From: an uncultured Lachnospiraceae bacterium
Lineage (GTDB): Bacteria; Bacillota; Clostridia; Lachnospirales; Lachnospiraceae
Length of the DNA stretch: 42,832 nt
Reading direction: 5' to 3'
Assembly: GCA_948473115.1 (NCBI GenBank)
Contig: CAOKWI010000034.1
Coordinates: 1-42,832, forward strand
In this document: positions 7,438 to 16,482 of the stretch, one piece after another
Position numbering within the stretch: position 1 is the first letter of the stretch
How the letters are laid out: each line of letters begins with the position of its first letter
Translations under genes and position numbers: made by a program
The notes under the pieces: model-generated
Databases searched by the model: none
What the model was told of the DNA's origin: nothing
What the model saw: only the letters and a program-made list of their open reading frames with translations

Positions 7438-9876
7438 ATGAAGTATGGTTATTTTGACGATACAAATCAGGAATATGTTATCACTACCCCAAGGACGCCT
7501 CTTCCCTGGATCAATTACCTTGGCTGCGGGGAATTTTTCAGCCTGATCTCCAATACCTGCGGCGGCTATTCGTTTTACAAGGATGCAAAGCTTCTGCGGC
7601 TGACCCGGTACCGTTATAATAATGTGCCCCAGGATGTGAACGGCAAATATTTTTATATCAAGGACGGCGATACGGTGTGGAATCCCGGCTGGCAGCCATC
7701 CAGGACCGAATTGGACAGTTACGAGTGCCGCCACGGCATGGGGTACAGCCGTTTCGTCTCCTCCAAAGGTCAGGTGAAAGCTTCTCTCCTTGCTTTTGTT
7801 CCCATGGAAGACAATTGTGAGATCACAAAAGTCACGATCACAAACGAGTCCTCCGACAGCAAAAGGCTTTCCGTCTTTTCCTATGTGGAATGGTGTCTGT
7901 GGAACGCCGATGACGACATGAAGAACTTCCAGCGCAATCTGAACACCGGGGAGGTAGAGATTTCAGGCTCCACCATCTTCCATAAGACAGAATACAGGGA
8001 GAGGCGCAATCACTATGCCCTCTTTTCCGTCAATTCCCCCATCTCCGGTTTCGATACCAGCAGGGATGCCTTCCTCGGTGCTTACCGGGGTGCGGAAAAC
8101 CCGGAGGCCGTGGAAAAGGGAAGCTGTACTAACTCCATTGCCAGCGGCTGGTCTCCCATCGGGGCACATCAGCTGGAACTGACATTGGCTCCCGGGGAAA
8201 GCCGGACATATGTGTTTGTGCTGGGTTATGTGGAAAATCCTGATGACAACAAATGGGAATCTCCGGGAGTGATCAACAAGAAAAGAGCCCGTGCCATGCT
8301 GGAAAAATACGGCACGGGAGAAGCGGTGGACAGTGCTTTCAGGAAATTGTGTGACTATTGGAGACAGCTGCTTTCCAAATATACGGTAGAAACAGCCGAC
8401 GAAAAGGTAAACCGCATGGTCAATGTATGGAACCAATATCAATGTATGGTAACCTTCAACATGTCCCGCTCCGCGTCCTATTATGAGTCCGGCATCGGCA
8501 GAGGAATGGGGTTTAGGGATTCCTGCCAGGATCTGCTGGGATTTGTGCATTTGATTCCCGGCAGGGCCAGGGAGCGGATCATTGATATCGCATCCACACA
8601 GTTTGAGGATGGCAGCGCTTATCACCAGTACCAGCCCCTGACCAAGAAAGGCAACTCCGATATCGGCAGCGGTTTTAACGACGATCCCTTATGGCTCATC
8701 GCAGGAACCTCCGCTTATGTGAAAGAGACCGGGGATACCGGTATCCTGACGCAGGCCGTGCCCTTTGATAGCGACACGGCAAAAGCCAGACCGCTTATGG
8801 AGCACCTAAAACGTTCTTTCGATTTTATTGTGACCCACAAGGGTCCCCATGGCCTTCCCCTGATCGGGCGGGCGGACTGGAACGACTGCCTGAACCTAAA
8901 TTGTTTCTCTGCCCATCCGGGTGAATCTTTCCAGACCTTCGGCCCCAGCGAAGGGCCGGTGGCGGAATCCGTGTTCATTGCGGGTATGTTTGTAAAATAC
9001 GGGGAAGAATACTCGCAGTTGTGTGATCTTGTGGGGGATGGCGCAGAGGCCGTACGTGCCAGAAAAGAAGTCCGCAATATGTATGACACTGTTTTGGCCC
9101 AGGGCTGGGACGGCGAGTGGTTCCTCAGGGCTTACGATGCCTGCGGCAACAAGGTAGGGTCCAGGGACTGTAAAGAAGGGCAGATCTATATAGAGCCGCA
9201 GGGGTTCTGCGTCTTGGCAGGGATCGGCTTGAAAGAAGGCCTGGCCAGAAAAGCGCTGGATTCTGTAAAAGAAAGGCTGGATACCGACTACGGTGTCATG
9301 ATCCTGCAGCCTGCTTATACCGAATATCATCTGGAATTGGGGGAGGTTTCCTCCTATCCCCCGGGATACAAGGAAAATGCCGGTATTTTCTGCCATAACA
9401 ACCCCTGGGTATCCATTGCCGAGACAATGCTGGGCAGAGGGGACAGGGCTTTTGAGATCTACCGGAAAACATGTCCCGCATACGTAGAGGATATCAGTGA
9501 GATTCACCGCACCGAACCATATGTGTATTCCCAGATGATCGCGGGACGGGACGCAAAATTCCACGGGGAAGCGAAAAACAGCTGGCTCACCGGCACGGCC
9601 GCATGGACATTTGTCAATGTCTCACAGTACATATTAGGGGTCTGCCCCACCCATCAGGGTCTGTCCATAGATCCCTGTGTGCCACAGGGGTTCGGAGACT
9701 TTAAGGTCACCAGGCAGTTCCGGGAAGGCATATATCACATTCAGGTGAAAAATACGGGGAATGCGGAGAAAGGCGTGTCTTCCATGACTGTGGACGGAAT
9801 GCCTGTGAATGGAAATGTGATCCCTTATGAGAAAGGGAAAAAAGAATACCATGTGATCGTCAACATGGATTCCTGA
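7438..9876 (+). CDS. Cellobiose phosphorylase (GH94)
   Basis: Cytoplasmic enzyme that splits cellobiose with inorganic phosphate into glucose 1-phosphate and glucose, conserving the bond energy. The 812 residues match clostridial cellobiose phosphorylases along their whole length, including the start ([20 protein letters not shown]), [32 protein letters not shown] and [18 protein letters not shown]. The order is an N-terminal beta-sandwich (about 1-290), a helical linker, an (alpha/alpha)6 barrel (about 320-750) and a short C-terminal beta domain. The catalytic acid of the family corresponds to D483 in RADWNDCLN (residues 478-486). There is no signal peptide. AGGGA precedes the ATG. It is divergent from the transporter operon and presumably acts on the imported disaccharide. 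Cellobiose specificity is inferred from the close overall match. Confidence 0.95.
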   Translation: MKYGYFDDTNQEYVITTPRTPLPWINYLGCGEFFSLISNTCGGYSFYKDAKLLRLTRYRYNNVPQDVNGKYFYIKDGDTVWNPGWQPSRTELDSYECRHGMGYSRFVSSKGQVKASLLAFVPMEDNCEITKVTITNESSDSKRLSVFSYVEWCLWNADDDMKNFQRNLNTGEVEISGSTIFHKTEYRERRNHYALFSVNSPISGFDTSRDAFLGAYRGAENPEAVEKGSCTNSIASGWSPIGAHQLELTLAPGESRTYVFVLGYVENPDDNKWESPGVINKKRARAMLEKYGTGEAVDSAFRKLCDYWRQLLSKYTVETADEKVNRMVNVWNQYQCMVTFNMSRSASYYESGIGRGMGFRDSCQDLLGFVHLIPGRARERIIDIASTQFEDGSAYHQYQPLTKKGNSDIGSGFNDDPLWLIAGTSAYVKETGDTGILTQAVPFDSDTAKARPLMEHLKRSFDFIVTHKGPHGLPLIGRADWNDCLNLNCFSAHPGESFQTFGPSEGPVAESVFIAGMFVKYGEEYSQLCDLVGDGAEAVRARKEVRNMYDTVLAQGWDGEWFLRAYDACGNKVGSRDCKEGQIYIEPQGFCVLAGIGLKEGLARKALDSVKERLDTDYGVMILQPAYTEYHLELGEVSSYPPGYKENAGIFCHNNPWVSIAETMLGRGDRAFEIYRKTCPAYVEDISEIHRTEPYVYSQMIAGRDAKFHGEAKNSWLTGTAAWTFVNVSQYILGVCPTHQGLSIDPCVPQGFGDFKVTRQFREGIYHIQVKNTGNAEKGVSSMTVDGMPVNGNVIPYEKGKKEYHVIVNMDS

Positions 9877-9922
9877 TGCTTTCTGTGCCGGATTTGCGCT
9901 GTAACACGCAATGATGTAACTA

Positions 9923-9957
9923 AGCGTTTGGATGTTTCCCAGAGACATCCAAACGCT
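9923..9957. terminator. Perfect 13-bp inverted repeat between convergent genes
   Basis: AGCGTTTGGATGT (9923-9935) pairs perfectly with 9945-9957 around a 9-nt loop, between the ends of the phosphorylase and hisG. Its position suits a two-way terminator, but no T-tract adjoins either side. The TTTGGATG...CATCCAAA core resembles the hairpin at 19483-19506. Confidence 0.5.
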
Positions 9958-9987
9958 CAGGCATCAGTTCCGGCAATAAGTACTGGT

Positions 9988-10638
9988 TTAAGAGGACAGC
10001 CTCCCGCGGAGCCTGTTTACCAGATCCTTGATCCGTTCCGTCTCCATCTGCATACTCACAGGGTTCACGATCATCCTGGCAGACAGGGGGCAGACCTCCT
10101 CCAGTACCTCCAGACCGTTCTCCTTTAAAGTAGAACCCGTCTCCACAATGTCCACGATCACATCGGACAGTTCTACCAAAGGTCCAAGTTCCACGGAGCC
10201 GTTCAGTTTAATAATGTCCACGGTCTGATGCTTTTTGTCATAGAAATAGTCCCTTGCAATATTGGGATATTTGCTGGCTACCCGGATCCTTTCATGGTGC
10301 AGCAGAAGCTCCCTGGCCGAAGCCGGACCGCAGACGCACATACGGCATTTCCCATAACCCAGATCCAGCATCTCATAGACATTCCGGTTTTCCTCCAAAA
10401 TGGTATCCCTTCCCACAATACCGATGTCCGCCGCTCCGTACTCCACGTAGGTGGGCACGTCCGGACCTTTGGACAGAAAGAAACGGAGCTTCAGCTCTTC
10501 GTTTACAAAGATCAGTTTCCGGGAGTTTTTATCCTTCATCTCCTCGCAGGTAATTCCGATCTCCTCAAATAATTCCATTGTCTTATTTGCCAGCCTTCCC
10601 TTGCCCAGGGCAAATGTCAGGTATCTGTAGTCACTCAT
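9988..10638 (-). CDS. hisG: ATP phosphoribosyltransferase, short form
   Basis: First enzyme of histidine synthesis: it joins ATP and PRPP to make phosphoribosyl-ATP. About 216 residues (MSDYRYLTFALGKGRLANKTMELF...) give the short HisG form, which lacks the C-terminal regulatory domain and needs HisZ. Visible hallmarks are the GKGRLA start, YGAADIGIVGRDTI and the PRPP-binding region DIVDIVETGSTLKENGL. The start at 10638 is chosen because a GGA-rich site precedes it and it overlaps the hisZ stop by 8 bp, which suggests translational coupling. No other his gene follows; the unit ends in a spacer with an inverted repeat. Confidence 0.95.
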   Translation of the reverse strand: MSDYRYLTFALGKGRLANKTMELFEEIGITCEEMKDKNSRKLIFVNEELKLRFFLSKGPDVPTYVEYGAADIGIVGRDTILEENRNVYEMLDLGYGKCRMCVCGPASARELLLHHERIRVASKYPNIARDYFYDKKHQTVDIIKLNGSVELGPLVELSDVIVDIVETGSTLKENGLEVLEEVCPLSARMIVNPVSMQMETERIKDLVNRLRGRLSS

Positions 10639-11788
10639 TTTTTCCGTCCTTTCCGACTGGCGCCACAATCTCCTCCCGCTGCTTCCGTACCAGCGCCACC
10701 GCTACTTTCTCATTACGCAGTCTCCGGGCCTCCGCCAGCTTCTCCTGATAGTCATTCTCATCATAGTACAGTGTTTTCACAGCCTCTGCAAGAGGAATTT
10801 CAACCTTCTGCCTGGAAAGCGCCTCCATGATGCTGTCGATGACCACACAGAAGCCCACGGCAGGAGCCTTCTTGCCGAACTGCTCCAGGAGACGGTCATA
10901 CCTGCCACCTTTCACAACGGCCTCCCCCACGCCATAGGTATATGCCTTGAAAATGACACCTGTGTAATAATTGTACTTGCTCAGCATCCCCAGGTCAAAG
11001 GAAACATATTCCGCCACACCGTAGGCCTTCAGCACTTCATACAAATTCTCAAGGCGTTCAATGGCCGCGATGGATCGGGGATTATTCACCATCTCCCTGG
11101 CCTCCGTCAGGGAGCACATATTTCCAAACATATCCGCCACCCGGAGCAGTCTGCCCTGGTAAGGCTCCGCCACCCCTCTCTCCAGCAGGAGTTCCTGGGC
11201 CGCAAAATAATTTTTCCCGGAGATACAGTCCCTTAAGTCATATTCCGTCTCCTCGTCCAGTCCAGCCTCCTCACACAGTCCCTTAAAGTACTCCACCTGG
11301 CCGATGCTGACCTGGAAGCGGTTCAGGCCTGTACTTAAGAGTGCCTCAATGACAAGGCTGATCATCTCCCCATCCGCCTCCACGGAGGGTTCGCCGATCA
11401 GTTCCGCGCCCATCTGGGTGGTTTCCTTCAGCCTGCCCTGGAGATTGGAATTGTTGTTAAAAGTGTTTCCCATATAGCTGAACCTTAAGGGAACCTGCTC
11501 CTCACCGAAATATTTTGCCGCACAGCGGGCGATGGACGGGGTAAAGTCAGGCCGCAGCACCAGGGTGTTGTTCTCCTTGTCAAAGAATTTGTACAGTTCC
11601 CTGCTGGGCGTGGTCCCCACCTCCTTGGAAAAGACGTCGAAAAATTCAAAGGTGGGCGTCTGGATATCCCCATAGCCGTAAAGCCGCAGCTTTTCATGCA
11701 GCTTTTTCTCCACAAACAGCTTCCGTTCATATTCCTTTCCGTAAAGATCCCGGACCCCCTCGGGGGTATGTAATAATCTTTTGCTCAT
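10631..11788 (-). CDS. hisZ: ATP phosphoribosyltransferase regulatory subunit
   Basis: Histidyl-tRNA synthetase paralogue that forms the hetero-oligomer with short HisG and confers activity and histidine feedback. The 385 residues show the class II synthetase-like core (TPEGVRDL, RELYKFFDKENNTLVLRPDFTPSIAR, QMGAELIGE, YYTGVIFKAYTYGVGEAVVKGGRYD). The C-terminal anticodon-binding domain of true HisRS is replaced by a short tail (AVALVRKQREEIVAP). GAGGT precedes the ATG. It overlaps hisG by 8 bp. A 147-bp spacer separates it from recU upstream; no T-box or leader peptide was recognised there. Confidence 0.94.
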   Translation of the reverse strand: MSKRLLHTPEGVRDLYGKEYERKLFVEKKLHEKLRLYGYGDIQTPTFEFFDVFSKEVGTTPSRELYKFFDKENNTLVLRPDFTPSIARCAAKYFGEEQVPLRFSYMGNTFNNNSNLQGRLKETTQMGAELIGEPSVEADGEMISLVIEALLSTGLNRFQVSIGQVEYFKGLCEEAGLDEETEYDLRDCISGKNYFAAQELLLERGVAEPYQGRLLRVADMFGNMCSLTEAREMVNNPRSIAAIERLENLYEVLKAYGVAEYVSFDLGMLSKYNYYTGVIFKAYTYGVGEAVVKGGRYDRLLEQFGKKAPAVGFCVVIDSIMEALSRQKVEIPLAEAVKTLYYDENDYQEKLAEARRLRNEKVAVALVRKQREEIVAPVGKDGKNE

Positions 11789-11935
11789 AGTTACCTCATT
11801 TCTGCGTTACATTACTTTGCACTTATCATCGGACTGGCATCGGACGAAAACCTACAGATTTCAAATGTTTCACCTTCCTCCCCTTCAAAATGCAATGTTT
11901 TCTCATGAAAGCAATCGTTTCTGCATTGCCTTTTC

Positions 11936-12469
11936 TCATTCCCGGTCCTCCAGATCCCTCTGCAGCATGTCCAGATAGGGAACCAGTATTCCGTGCTTTT
12001 TCGGCAGGACATAGGCAGGATTCAATTCTTCATAGCGGAAGCTTTTCCTGCCTCCTTCCCTCGCCCGGTTCCAGAAAAACAGCAGCATCTCAAGGGGCAG
12101 GTAATACATCACATCCTTGTGGGTATAATAGATCAGGAAAAAGGCAATCCCGCCCTGTTTTTCGAAGTTTGTCATGAATTTCACCTGATGTTCATGAATA
12201 TTCTGGAGGGCAAAGGTATCCGCCGCGCACTCCTTTGCATCGAAGCACACGGGTATCCCCTGAACCGCCCCGATATAGTCCACGGTACTCTTCTGTTCAA
12301 AGTAGGCAAGGGTGATCTGACGGTTTTCCTTATCTATTTTGACTGGGGTAATGGGGGTGGGAATCTTCTGGATCAGGGCAAGCCCTGCCTCCTCGTATTT
12401 TTCGTTTGTGCGGTTGATCATGTCCTCCAGCGTAGATCCCCGCAGACCCCTGGAATTCCATGTTGCCAT
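11936..12469 (-). CDS. recU: Holliday junction resolvase RecU
   Basis: Firmicute endonuclease that cuts four-way DNA junctions during recombination and chromosome segregation. The start at 12469 (MATWNSRGLRGSTLEDMINRT) is the family's conserved beginning and has AAGG upstream; an open frame extends another 57 codons without a good site. The 177 residues carry the nuclease core with an acidic and lysine cluster (STVDYIGAVQGIPVCFDAKEC) and the conserved HEHQVKFMTNFEKQGGIAFFLI. It lies 91 bp after the rhomboid gene and upstream of hisZ. The usual partner ponA is not nearby. Confidence 0.93.
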   Translation of the reverse strand: MATWNSRGLRGSTLEDMINRTNEKYEEAGLALIQKIPTPITPVKIDKENRQITLAYFEQKSTVDYIGAVQGIPVCFDAKECAADTFALQNIHEHQVKFMTNFEKQGGIAFFLIYYTHKDVMYYLPLEMLLFFWNRAREGGRKSFRYEELNPAYVLPKKHGILVPYLDMLQRDLEDRE

Positions 12470-12560
12470 AATCTGCCTTATCCCTTTCCTGCCTGGCATT
12501 CCAAAACTCATTGCCTGTAGCGCCAGATCAGTTGCGTTGACCCGGCTCATGCCTGCGGAA

Positions 12561-13193
12561 TCAAGGCGCATTCTGCGACTGATTCGCCCAATGTCCGAAT
12601 TTCTGTCCGGTGCATAGCCATCCATACACCATTCCCACAACGAATCCGATAAAATGAACCATTATCGTCCCAACACCCAGCAGACACCCAATAAGTACAT
12701 ATAAAATAAGATAGTTCCTCTGTCCCCTGTTTATCCATAAAACTTCTTTTTTTCGATCTGATCTGGCAAAAAATGCATATATCCCCAGACTGACAAAAAT
12801 GCCAAGAGAAGCGCCCACCATGGAACCGTTTTTAAACAGGAAACACCATACAAGTGCCGTGATAACCGTTCCAATATGATAAAGCAGGAAAAACCTGAAA
12901 TGTCCCAGATATTTTTCCACCCTATTTCCGACAAGGAACAATGCGCACAGATTAAAAAACAAATGAAACACACCCATATGTAGATATCCGCACGTCAGTA
13001 ACCGCCACCACTCGCCCTGGATCATAACCGATGAAAAGGATGCTTCCCCGAACGCCTTTACATATCCTCCGCCGGACAGGAGCAGCCCCCTGACGCTTCC
13101 GCCGCCGGTAACCATATTCAGAATCCATGTCAGAATGTTTCCGGCTGCAATAATCCATGTGATCATTTCCGGTCTGTCTATTCGTTTCTCCAT
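12561..13193 (-). CDS. Rhomboid-family intramembrane serine protease
   Basis: Polytopic membrane protein of 210 residues with about six helices. Rhomboid landmarks are present in order: GEWWRLLTCGYLHMGVFHLFFN (residues 60-81, with H77 and N81 of the oxyanion region), a serine in VGASLGIF (S129) and a histidine in the last helix (H180 in IMVHFIGFVVG). S129/H180 would be the catalytic dyad. The serine motif is GASLG rather than the usual GASGA, so activity should be regarded as likely, not proven. GGGGG precedes the ATG. The gene lies between an RluA-type gene and recU on the same strand. Substrates cannot be predicted. Confidence 0.85.
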   Translation of the reverse strand: MEKRIDRPEMITWIIAAGNILTWILNMVTGGGSVRGLLLSGGGYVKAFGEASFSSVMIQGEWWRLLTCGYLHMGVFHLFFNLCALFLVGNRVEKYLGHFRFFLLYHIGTVITALVWCFLFKNGSMVGASLGIFVSLGIYAFFARSDRKKEVLWINRGQRNYLILYVLIGCLLGVGTIMVHFIGFVVGMVYGWLCTGQKFGHWANQSQNAP

Positions 13194-13219
13194 TCTTCCC
13201 CCTGCACATCACAGTTTCC

Positions 13220-13251
13220 GTAACAGTTTAGACAAGACACTGAACTGTTAC
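13220..13251. repeat. Short palindromic repeat, copy 1
   Basis: GTAACAGTTTA (13220-13230) and TGAACTGTTAC (13241-13251) form a hairpin with one mismatch, 43 bp past the RluA-type stop. A closely similar hairpin is at 42604-42634, also downstream of a minus-strand ORF. There is no T-tract. Confidence 0.6.
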
Positions 13252-13293
13252 CAGTATCCGCAATGCAGATTCCGCTTAACCATGTTACAGGCA

Positions 13294-14430
13294 CTACAGT
13301 TCCAACGATGCCTTTATGCTCAAAAACAGTTCCGGCTCCGGCGCTGTGAACGTCCGTCTGCTGAGAATGGCTCCCACACCCGGTGCGATCTCCGGAAAGA
13401 CGATACGACAGGCGTGCAGAAGCTGATGCTGGAGTCCAAATTCCCGTTTCACACGGCGGTTGCTCTTCTCTTCCCCGTATTTGAAATCGCCGATCAGGGG
13501 ATGTCCCATGCTCGCCAGATGCGCCCTGATCTGATGGGGCTTTCCGGTAATCAGTTCCACTTCCAGGTAGGTGTACCCTCCTCTTGCATTGAGGGGGACA
13601 TAACTGGTCTCAATGTAATCCTGCGCGGATTCCCGATCCCGTCCGTAATCCTGTCCTCTGAACACTCTTTCCCCCAGGAAATCCTGCCGGCTGTCGTCTT
13701 TCTTCCTCTGTCCGGAGATACTCACCTTATTCGTCTTCCCATCTTTACTCAAATAGCCCTGGATCCGGGCAGCCTCCCTTAGTTCGCCCACGCAGATAGT
13801 ATGATAAAATTTCCGCAGGCTTCTCTCCTTGATATACCGGCTCAGGAACTGCAGCCCGGCCAGCGACTTCCCACACAATACAATGCCGCTGGTATTGCGG
13901 TCGAGACGGTTACAGACGGAAGGGCGGAACGTGTGAAGTTCCTCCGCCAGTCCTGCATTGCCCTGCAGCAGATAACCAATCATCCATTCATTTAAGCTAC
14001 AGTCCTCCGGTTTTGCCTTCTGGGTCAGGATCCCTGCGGGTTTATTCAGGAACAGGAAATCATCATCCTCGTAAAGTACCTGGATTCCTTTCAGAAGCCT
14101 GTATGCCCTTTCATATTCCGATGTGAAAGAATCGCGTTTTCCGGCAGGATTCTGCCTCCCTGCCGATGCCGGTCTTCCTGCTGAAGCCGATTTTCCCACC
14201 GACTCCGTTCTTCCCGTAAACTTCTCAAAGGTCTCCCGGGAAAAAAATACGTCCACACAGTCCCCTTCCTCCAGCTTCTCAGAACCCGCTGCCTTTTTGC
14301 CGTTCAGGGTGATATTTTTCTTCCGCAGCATTTTATAAAGAAATCCCGTATCAGCATTTGGCAGATACTTATGTAAAAATTTGTCCAGACGCTGTCCCGC
14401 CTGGTTTTTTCTGATGATGACCGACTGCAT
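13294..14430 (-). CDS. RluA-family rRNA/tRNA pseudouridine synthase
   Basis: Enzyme that isomerises uridine to pseudouridine in structured RNA. Its order is an N-terminal S4 RNA-binding domain (about residues 12-60, RLDKFLHKYLPNADTGFLYKMLRKKNITLNGKKA), a low-complexity Ser/Ala/Gly linker (about 75-105) and the catalytic domain. The catalytic aspartate is D177 in CNRLDRNTSG. The C-terminal TYLEVELITGKPHQIRAHLASMGHPLIGD is characteristic of RluC/RluD-type enzymes. At 378 residues it is longer than typical because of the linker and a charged insert around 250-275. GGAG precedes the ATG. The exact target site cannot be assigned. Confidence 0.92.
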   Translation of the reverse strand: MQSVIIRKNQAGQRLDKFLHKYLPNADTGFLYKMLRKKNITLNGKKAAGSEKLEEGDCVDVFFSRETFEKFTGRTESVGKSASAGRPASAGRQNPAGKRDSFTSEYERAYRLLKGIQVLYEDDDFLFLNKPAGILTQKAKPEDCSLNEWMIGYLLQGNAGLAEELHTFRPSVCNRLDRNTSGIVLCGKSLAGLQFLSRYIKERSLRKFYHTICVGELREAARIQGYLSKDGKTNKVSISGQRKKDDSRQDFLGERVFRGQDYGRDRESAQDYIETSYVPLNARGGYTYLEVELITGKPHQIRAHLASMGHPLIGDFKYGEEKSNRRVKREFGLQHQLLHACRIVFPEIAPGVGAILSRRTFTAPEPELFLSIKASLEL

Positions 14431-14543
14431 GGCATCTCCTTTGTCTCTCTGTCATAAGCTCCCTGAGTTCTCCCGCTTCACTCCGATTCGGATAATCACT
14501 GATAATGCAAGCATGGGACATCAGGCTTGCAGCGCCCAGGGGA

Positions 14544-14566
14544 CAATGTGTCCAAGGAACACATTG
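14544..14566. repeat. Small stem-loop upstream of the RluA-type gene
   Basis: CAATGTGT (14544-14551) pairs with ACACATTG (14559-14566) in the 174-bp spacer between a small membrane-protein gene and the pseudouridine synthase gene. No T-tract follows. It could be a weak terminator of the dehydrogenase/membrane-protein unit or have no role. Confidence 0.35.
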
Positions 14567-14604
14567 GTATGTAACCCTCCCGGCGGATACACGCTGGCCT
14601 GCTT

Positions 14605-15189
14605 TTACAAGACAACACTCTTCAAGGTGGCGATAACCGCCTCCGTCCTGTCCTGATCCGTTTCCAATCCTTTCATCTGCTCCAGCCTGTCCGTATACTT
14701 TTTCAGATCCGTAAAGATCTTCACTGTCACATCTTTCAGGCCGTCCATTTTCAGAATATGGTCAATATGCTTATAAAAGTCATTTTCCGCAAAATCCGGT
14801 TTCTCCGAATATCCGCAGACGGTATTCCCCTGGACTGCCAGATGACTGACCACATAATTTTTCTGGTATGAGGTAAACACCATATCGCACAGACAGCGCA
14901 GCCCCTGACTGTGCTCCTCGATCCTGTCCGCTGCTTCCGCCCCGCAGCTTTTAAACCGCAGGAACATGATGGCATTCACCGCGCTCTTGCTGGCCGGCAG
15001 ACAGCCCAGGACTGCCACCACCGTCAGCAGGTTCGTCTTCCGCCCTGTCTGGATATAACCGGCCACAAACAAGGAAATGGAAATGCCGAAATAAAGCAGC
15101 GTCCGTATGATTTCATACTTTTTCTGAGAATTGATATAATTCGTGGTGCCTTTGTATTTCTCCGCGGAAAATATTCTCGTCAGCTGCAT
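14605..15189 (-). CDS. Conserved hypothetical membrane protein
   Basis: I do not recognise a characterised family. The 194-residue protein has a polar N-terminus, then two closely spaced hydrophobic helices (about 32-48 and 54-75) forming a hairpin, and a cytoplasmic tail of about 115 residues. The tail includes CGAEAADRIEEHSQGLRCLCDMVF and ends in a charged helix (DLKKYTDRLEQMKGLETDQDRTEAVIATLK). It begins 3 bp after the short-chain dehydrogenase stop, so the two genes are almost certainly co-transcribed. A GGA-type site overlaps the end of that gene. It could be a membrane scaffold for the dehydrogenase, but that is only a guess from linkage. Confidence 0.75.
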   Translation of the reverse strand: MQLTRIFSAEKYKGTTNYINSQKKYEIIRTLLYFGISISLFVAGYIQTGRKTNLLTVVAVLGCLPASKSAVNAIMFLRFKSCGAEAADRIEEHSQGLRCLCDMVFTSYQKNYVVSHLAVQGNTVCGYSEKPDFAENDFYKHIDHILKMDGLKDVTVKIFTDLKKYTDRLEQMKGLETDQDRTEAVIATLKSVVL

Positions 15190-15192
15190 TGG

Positions 15193-15966
15193 TTAAAATC
15201 CTTTCTTTTTCAACAGTCCCATCGCCTTTAAGAGCAGGCCGTGTGGAACCGCTTTCGTAAGACATTGAAAATATTTGATGGGCAGGCTGCAAACGGACAT
15301 CGACCGCTTATAATAAGAATCCTTCAATGCCAGCGCCACCACTTTGTCCGGGTTTACCATGGTATATTTCTTAATAGATAAAGTGGTGCCTGTCTTCTCC
15401 GCAATGTCGAAAAAGGGCGTGTCCACAGGGCCGGGGCAGACACTGGTGACATAGATCCCGGACGCCTTCAGTTCCTCCCCCAGAGCCCTGGAAAAACTAA
15501 GCACATATGCCTTTGTGGCCGCATAGACCGCAAAGTCCGGCTGGGGTAAAAACGCGGCGCTGGAAGCCATCTGGATGATCCTGCTGTTCCTGCGCATATA
15601 GGGGAGCATACGGTGGGTCAGGGCAGTCAGCGCCTCACAGTTTAAGCGCACCATCTCCTGCGCCGTCATTCGCTCCTGCTCGCTGAAAGGCCCCATCACC
15701 CCGAAGCCTGCCGCATTGACCAGTACCCTGACTGTGGCATTTTTCTCGATCAGCAGATCCTCCAGGGCATCCTGCTTTTTCTCATCCGTGATATCCATGG
15801 CGATCACCCTTGTCTTATGCTCCAACACCTTCGCCACCTCCTCCAGATGCTCCCTGCTTCTGGCAATCAGCCAGAATTCATCAATGGTAACGAAATAATT
15901 GTCCATCTGTAAGGCAAACTCCATGCCGATCCCGGAGGACGCCCCTGTGATAATCGCAACGTTCAT
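15193..15966 (-). CDS. Short-chain dehydrogenase/reductase
   Basis: NAD(P)-dependent oxidoreductase of the classical SDR type, 257 residues. The nucleotide-binding TGASSGIG motif is at residues 7-14, NAAG at about 84-87, the catalytic serine at 135/136 and the YxxxK pair at Y148/K152 (YAATK). PGPVDTPFF follows, as in typical SDRs. The C-terminal part (LPIKYFQCLTKAVPHGLLLKAMGLLKKK) is hydrophobic and basic and may sit on the membrane. GGAAGG precedes the ATG. It is co-transcribed with the membrane protein downstream. The substrate cannot be inferred. Its upstream side is the boundary with the AT-rich R-M island. Confidence 0.9.
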   Translation of the reverse strand: MNVAIITGASSGIGMEFALQMDNYFVTIDEFWLIARSREHLEEVAKVLEHKTRVIAMDITDEKKQDALEDLLIEKNATVRVLVNAAGFGVMGPFSEQERMTAQEMVRLNCEALTALTHRMLPYMRRNSRIIQMASSAAFLPQPDFAVYAATKAYVLSFSRALGEELKASGIYVTSVCPGPVDTPFFDIAEKTGTTLSIKKYTMVNPDKVVALALKDSYYKRSMSVCSLPIKYFQCLTKAVPHGLLLKAMGLLKKKGF

Positions 15967-16123
15967 GCTCTTTCCTTCCTTTCTATTTTCTACCAGTTTT
16001 ATTCCTGATATATCCTAACAGACCAATATCATTAGTTTCTAGATGCGTTAGTATTAAAAACTCTTTTAAATCTACTATCATTCCAACTATCACATTTTAT
16101 GTGTGCAGCTTTACACAATTCTT

Positions 16124-16468
16124 TCAAAAAACAATCAATGCTTCATTTGTTTTTATATTTCGCTCTTCTAAATCTGCTATAGTAAGAGTATCATAAAACT
16201 TATCATATGCATCTAACACATTTTTTTCTTTGTCAAATATAATTGGGATCCTATTCATGGCTCTAGAAAACCCTTGTGAATATATATCGACATTTAATCC
16301 GTTTTGATTTTCTGTAAGCTGATATCTAAATCCAAATATATCATCGACCAAAGTTTGCTTCTGACGGATTTTATCCTTATAATTAAAAACACAAATTGTT
16401 ATAATCGTTGCCAACATCCCAGAAAGAATCGCAGCCACCAACGTTATAATTGCTTGCTGTACTGACAT
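16124..16468 (-). CDS. Small membrane-anchored protein of the R-M island (DUF6680-like)
   Basis: A 114-residue protein with one N-terminal membrane helix (about residues 4-28, QQAIITLVAAILSGMLATIITICVF) and a short cytoplasmic domain. The pattern of that domain (RQKQTLVDDIFGFRYQL, FSRAMNRIPIIFDKEKNVLDAYDKFYDTL) resembles DUF6680-type small proteins found near defence genes; this is recalled by pattern, not searched. AGGAGG lies 6 bp before the ATG at 16468, so I prefer that start over the ATG eight codons upstream. It begins 14 bp after the endonuclease stop and shares the island's AT-rich composition, so it belongs to the same operon. No catalytic motif is visible. It might be a membrane-linked accessory or regulator of the restriction system; function unknown. 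Confidence 0.75.
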   Translation of the reverse strand: MSVQQAIITLVAAILSGMLATIITICVFNYKDKIRQKQTLVDDIFGFRYQLTENQNGLNVDIYSQGFSRAMNRIPIIFDKEKNVLDAYDKFYDTLTIADLEERNIKTNEALIVF

Positions 16469-16482
16469 TCTTATCCTCCTAT

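Noticed and set aside
11789..11935. T-box or histidine attenuator upstream of hisZ
   Set aside because: No T-box sequence, no run of His codons in a leader ORF and no terminator/antiterminator pair could be made out.
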